A stretch of 15,323 nucleotides of DNA from Planctomycetaceae bacterium UBA4732 (GTDB taxonomy: Bacteria > Planctomycetota > Planctomycetia > Gemmatales > Gemmataceae), in NCBI GenBank assembly GCA_002404095.1, contig DHJA01000045.1, positions 1-15,323 of the forward strand, in the 5' to 3' direction. Under the pieces are notes generated by a model that did no database searches, was not told the DNA's origin, and saw nothing but the letters and a program-made list of their open reading frames with translations. The translations under genes were made by a program, and so were the position numbers. Shown here in pieces: positions 13,427-15,323 of the stretch; position 1 is the stretch's first letter; each line of letters starts with the position of its first letter.

Positions 13427-14122
13427 TCACGCCAGGTCGCGCAGACCGCGCAACCCGACTTCTTCGCGGCACACAAACGGTTCGCCGTAGCCGCTCTGAA
13501 TCGCCCAGCCCCAGTAACGGCCGCGGGCGCGGAGATCGTCGAGCGCGGTGGGCGGCGTCGGGTCGCGGCCTTCGATGAGCTGCGACCGATAGCATTCGAC
13601 CGCCCGCATCTTCGTCTCGAAGTGCGGCGTCACGTCTAGGACAAATGACGGCCGAGGGTGAATGCGGAGATGAACGCTGAAGTAGTAGAGAATACGTTGC
13701 GGATAAAAGGGATCGCCGGGGAGGTCGGTTTTGCTGAGCTTGGCCCAGAAGCGGGCGGCCTCGACCAGAGCGGTGGCGGCGATGTGATCGGGGTGAGCGT
13801 CTTCCCAATACGGCGCGAAAAGGACGCGCGGCCGCAGTTCACGCAGGACGCCGGCAAGTTTCGCGCGGGCGGTGAGGTCGTTTTCCAGGCGGCGATTGGT
13901 AAGGCCGAGGTTGCCGCGCCAGGCGAGACCGAGAACGGCGGTGGCGGCGTCGGTTTCCCGACGGCGGATTTCGAGGCTGCCGAACGGCGTCGGCTCGCCA
14001 TCGGTGAGGTCGAGGACGCCGACGCGGGCGCCTTGCGATTGCAGCAGAAGAATAGCGCCGCCAGCGCCTAATTCGGCGTCGTCGGGGTGTGGGGCGATAA
14101 CGAGATAATCGAGAGGGGGCAT
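13427..14122 (-). CDS. bshB1: PIG-L family deacetylase, BshB1-like
   Basis: 231 residues, cytosolic. The zinc site of the LmbE/PIG-L family is complete: APHPDDAELGAGG (10-22) supplies H12 and D15, and WEDAHPDHIAAT (107-117) supplies H113. Other family features are LDLTDGEPTPFGSLEIRRRE (37-56), which recognises the sugar, GLTNRRLEND, and the C-terminal RYWGWAIQSGYGEPFVCREE (202-221), which is close to BshB1. BshB1 removes the acetyl group from N-acetylglucosaminyl malate, the second step of bacillithiol synthesis. Neither BshA nor BshC is in the window, so the pathway assignment rests on similarity alone; another N-acetylglucosamine deacetylation is possible. The ATG at 14122 has only GGGA upstream. 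The desaturase gene lies just upstream on the same strand. Confidence 0.82.
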   Translation of the reverse strand: MPPLDYLVIAPHPDDAELGAGGAILLLQSQGARVGVLDLTDGEPTPFGSLEIRRRETDAATAVLGLAWRGNLGLTNRRLENDLTARAKLAGVLRELRPRVLFAPYWEDAHPDHIAATALVEAARFWAKLSKTDLPGDPFYPQRILYYFSVHLRIHPRPSFVLDVTPHFETKMRAVECYRSQLIEGRDPTPPTALDDLRARGRYWGWAIQSGYGEPFVCREEVGLRGLRDLA

Positions 14123-14158
14123 ATACGTGTTCCCGCGGCGTATCGCGAGCCGCGCGGC

Positions 14159-14218
14159 GTTTAGCCGCGACCCGAAGGGGAGCGCGGGGACGCGCTTCCC
14201 TTCGGGTCGCGGCTAAAC
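14159..14218. repeat. 28-bp palindrome downstream of the desaturase gene (copy 2)
   Basis: Arms at 14159-14186 and 14191-14218 around a 4-nt loop. The left arm is identical to that of the copy at 12901-12963; the right arm differs by one base (T at 14197 for C). This would be a G-U pair in plus-strand RNA and an A-C mismatch in minus-strand RNA. It starts 12 bp after the stop of the desaturase gene and ends 36 bp before the deacetylase start. No U-tract follows. Confidence 0.87.
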
Positions 14219-14230
14219 AAATCCTGTCCC

Positions 14231-15223
14231 TCAGTTCAAGGAATGCGGCGCCTCAGCCGTCGCTTCGCTCATCGTCTCTTCCTTGAATTGACGGGTAGGA
14301 TTGGCCGCGCGCATGGCTTCGGCTGGCGCCTTACGCACGTTCCAGACCAGGCCCACGAACTTGAGTATCAGGATCATCCGATACGTGGCGTCCAATTCGT
14401 ACCAGGCCATTCCGTGCCGCGCCGAGGCGGGGTAACGGTGATGGTTATTGTGCCAACCGTCGCCGCCTGCGAGAAAGCCCATCAGGAAATTGTTCCGGCT
14501 CTGATCCGCCGTGTCGAAGCGCTGCGGCCCGAACATGTGGCCGAACGAATTCACGGAGAACGCCGAGGTGAAAATGATGGACGTGCTGAGGCAATAGCCC
14601 CAGAACACGCCGGTCCAGCCGTCCACGAGATAACAGGTCAGTACACAGAGCGCCCACGGAATCCCCCAGAATTTGTTGACCCAGACCAACTCTGGGTAGG
14701 GCGTCCAATCGCGGACCAGCCGCCAATCGGGATAGAGCCAGCGCGTCTGCATGGTCCAACCGAAGAAGCTCGTCCAAAAGCCTCTTATCAACGGTGAATG
14801 CGGATCAAGGGCGGTGTCGGTGTGATGATGGTGTTGGCGGTGGATGGCGGTCCACCACAGCGGACCGCGCTGACCGCACGTGCAGCCAATGAACGCCAAC
14901 AGGAACTGTAGCACCCGGCTCGTGCGGAAGGCGTGGTGGGAGAAGTAGCGGTGGTAGCCGACCGTGATGGTCATGTAGCGCGCCAACATTACGGCGAAAA
15001 GTATCCAGGTCGTCGCGGTCGGCCGGAAAAAGAACAGGCCCGCCAAGCCCAAGTAGGTGAGCCAGGCGGGGAAGACGTTCCAGACAACCAAAAGCCGAGC
15101 CGCCAGGGGAGGACAAGTGGCGGCGTCGGGGCAGCCCGCTAGAAGTCGCCAGCGCGGCACGGCGACAACCGTTCCAGGCTCGGGCGGAGAAATCGGAACA
15201 TCGATTGCTGAGGTGCTATTCAT
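14231..15223 (-). CDS. membrane fatty acid desaturase, acyl-CoA delta-9 type
   Basis: 330 residues. It introduces a double bond into fatty acyl chains with O2 and an electron donor at a di-iron site. All three His boxes are present: HRYFSHH (91-97), HRQHH (128-132) and HNNHH (258-262), plus NSFGHMFG (225-232), which holds the additional ligands found in stearoyl-CoA desaturases. Hydrophobic segments lie around 42-66, 70-90, 103-117 and 186-222, consistent with four membrane spans. WTAIHRQHHHHTDTALDPHS and GDGWHNNHHRYP are diagnostic of the delta-9 acyl-CoA group. A soluble Pro-rich N-terminus (1-40) and a charged C-terminal tail flank the core. The ATG at 15223 is preceded by GGAAAG at about 9 bp. 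It is the first visible gene of the minus-strand run, and its promoter should lie in 15224-15323 or beyond. Confidence 0.9.
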   Translation of the reverse strand: MNSTSAIDVPISPPEPGTVVAVPRWRLLAGCPDAATCPPLAARLLVVWNVFPAWLTYLGLAGLFFFRPTATTWILFAVMLARYMTITVGYHRYFSHHAFRTSRVLQFLLAFIGCTCGQRGPLWWTAIHRQHHHHTDTALDPHSPLIRGFWTSFFGWTMQTRWLYPDWRLVRDWTPYPELVWVNKFWGIPWALCVLTCYLVDGWTGVFWGYCLSTSIIFTSAFSVNSFGHMFGPQRFDTADQSRNNFLMGFLAGGDGWHNNHHRYPASARHGMAWYELDATYRMILILKFVGLVWNVRKAPAEAMRAANPTRQFKEETMSEATAEAPHSLN

Positions 15224-15323
15224 TGAAAACGCTTTCCGTTGTCTTTACTTGAGTGCGATCGTCTTCTCGTCGGCGGGCTAGTGCATTGTCACGCATGGGT
15301 TGATAGGTGGCACGGGCTTCCAG

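Overview
The window is GC-rich bacterial DNA that looks planctomycetal (Planctomycetota). This rests on three things: secreted ThuA-domain and G8/CEMIP-like proteins and a large exported tandem hydrolase; small proteins that I recall, without a search, as recurring in planctomycetes; and short GC-rich palindromes in several gaps. There is no rRNA, tRNA, CRISPR array, transposase or phage gene, and I cannot name a genus.

Left part (1-3480). A cut-off ribbon-helix-helix-like gene (minus) is followed by a 51-residue lysine-tailed protein on a GTG start, missed at ordinary length cut-offs, and an exported ThuA-domain protein (both plus). A perfect 25-bp palindrome separates the ThuA gene from a convergent ABC-F ATPase of Uup type (minus).

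Middle part (3481-5768), an accessory patch on the plus strand. It holds an orphan 185-residue protein of visibly lower GC, a compact AbrB/MazE-type antitoxin with a Doc-type Fic toxin, and a nucleotidyltransferase-like gene 22 bp downstream. The last three are probably co-transcribed. The antitoxin-toxin pairing is a hybrid one (Doc is classically paired with Phd), and the nucleotidyltransferase may be a third component or a passenger.

Right part (5769-15323). A 775-residue exported tandem alpha/beta hydrolase (plus) has an N-terminal elbow carrying Glu in place of the nucleophile and an intact C-terminal one. It ends 4 bp from the stop of a convergent G8-domain beta-helix protein (minus). 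Everything from there to the right edge is on the minus strand. In transcription order this is a delta-9-type fatty acid desaturase, a BshB1-like PIG-L deacetylase, a conserved 68-residue protein, a XerC/D tyrosine recombinase, an exported thioredoxin-TPR protein and the G8 protein. Hairpin repeats of at least two families separate several of these genes. Three of the palindromes start 3-12 bp after a stop codon, which suggests a terminator or 3'-end role even though no U-tract follows. A copy of a different palindrome lies in frame inside the hydrolase gene, between its two domains.

Nothing here is clearly a new multi-gene system. The best candidates are the AbrB-Doc-nucleotidyltransferase trio, the stop-codon-linked palindromes, the in-frame palindrome and the two tiny conserved proteins.
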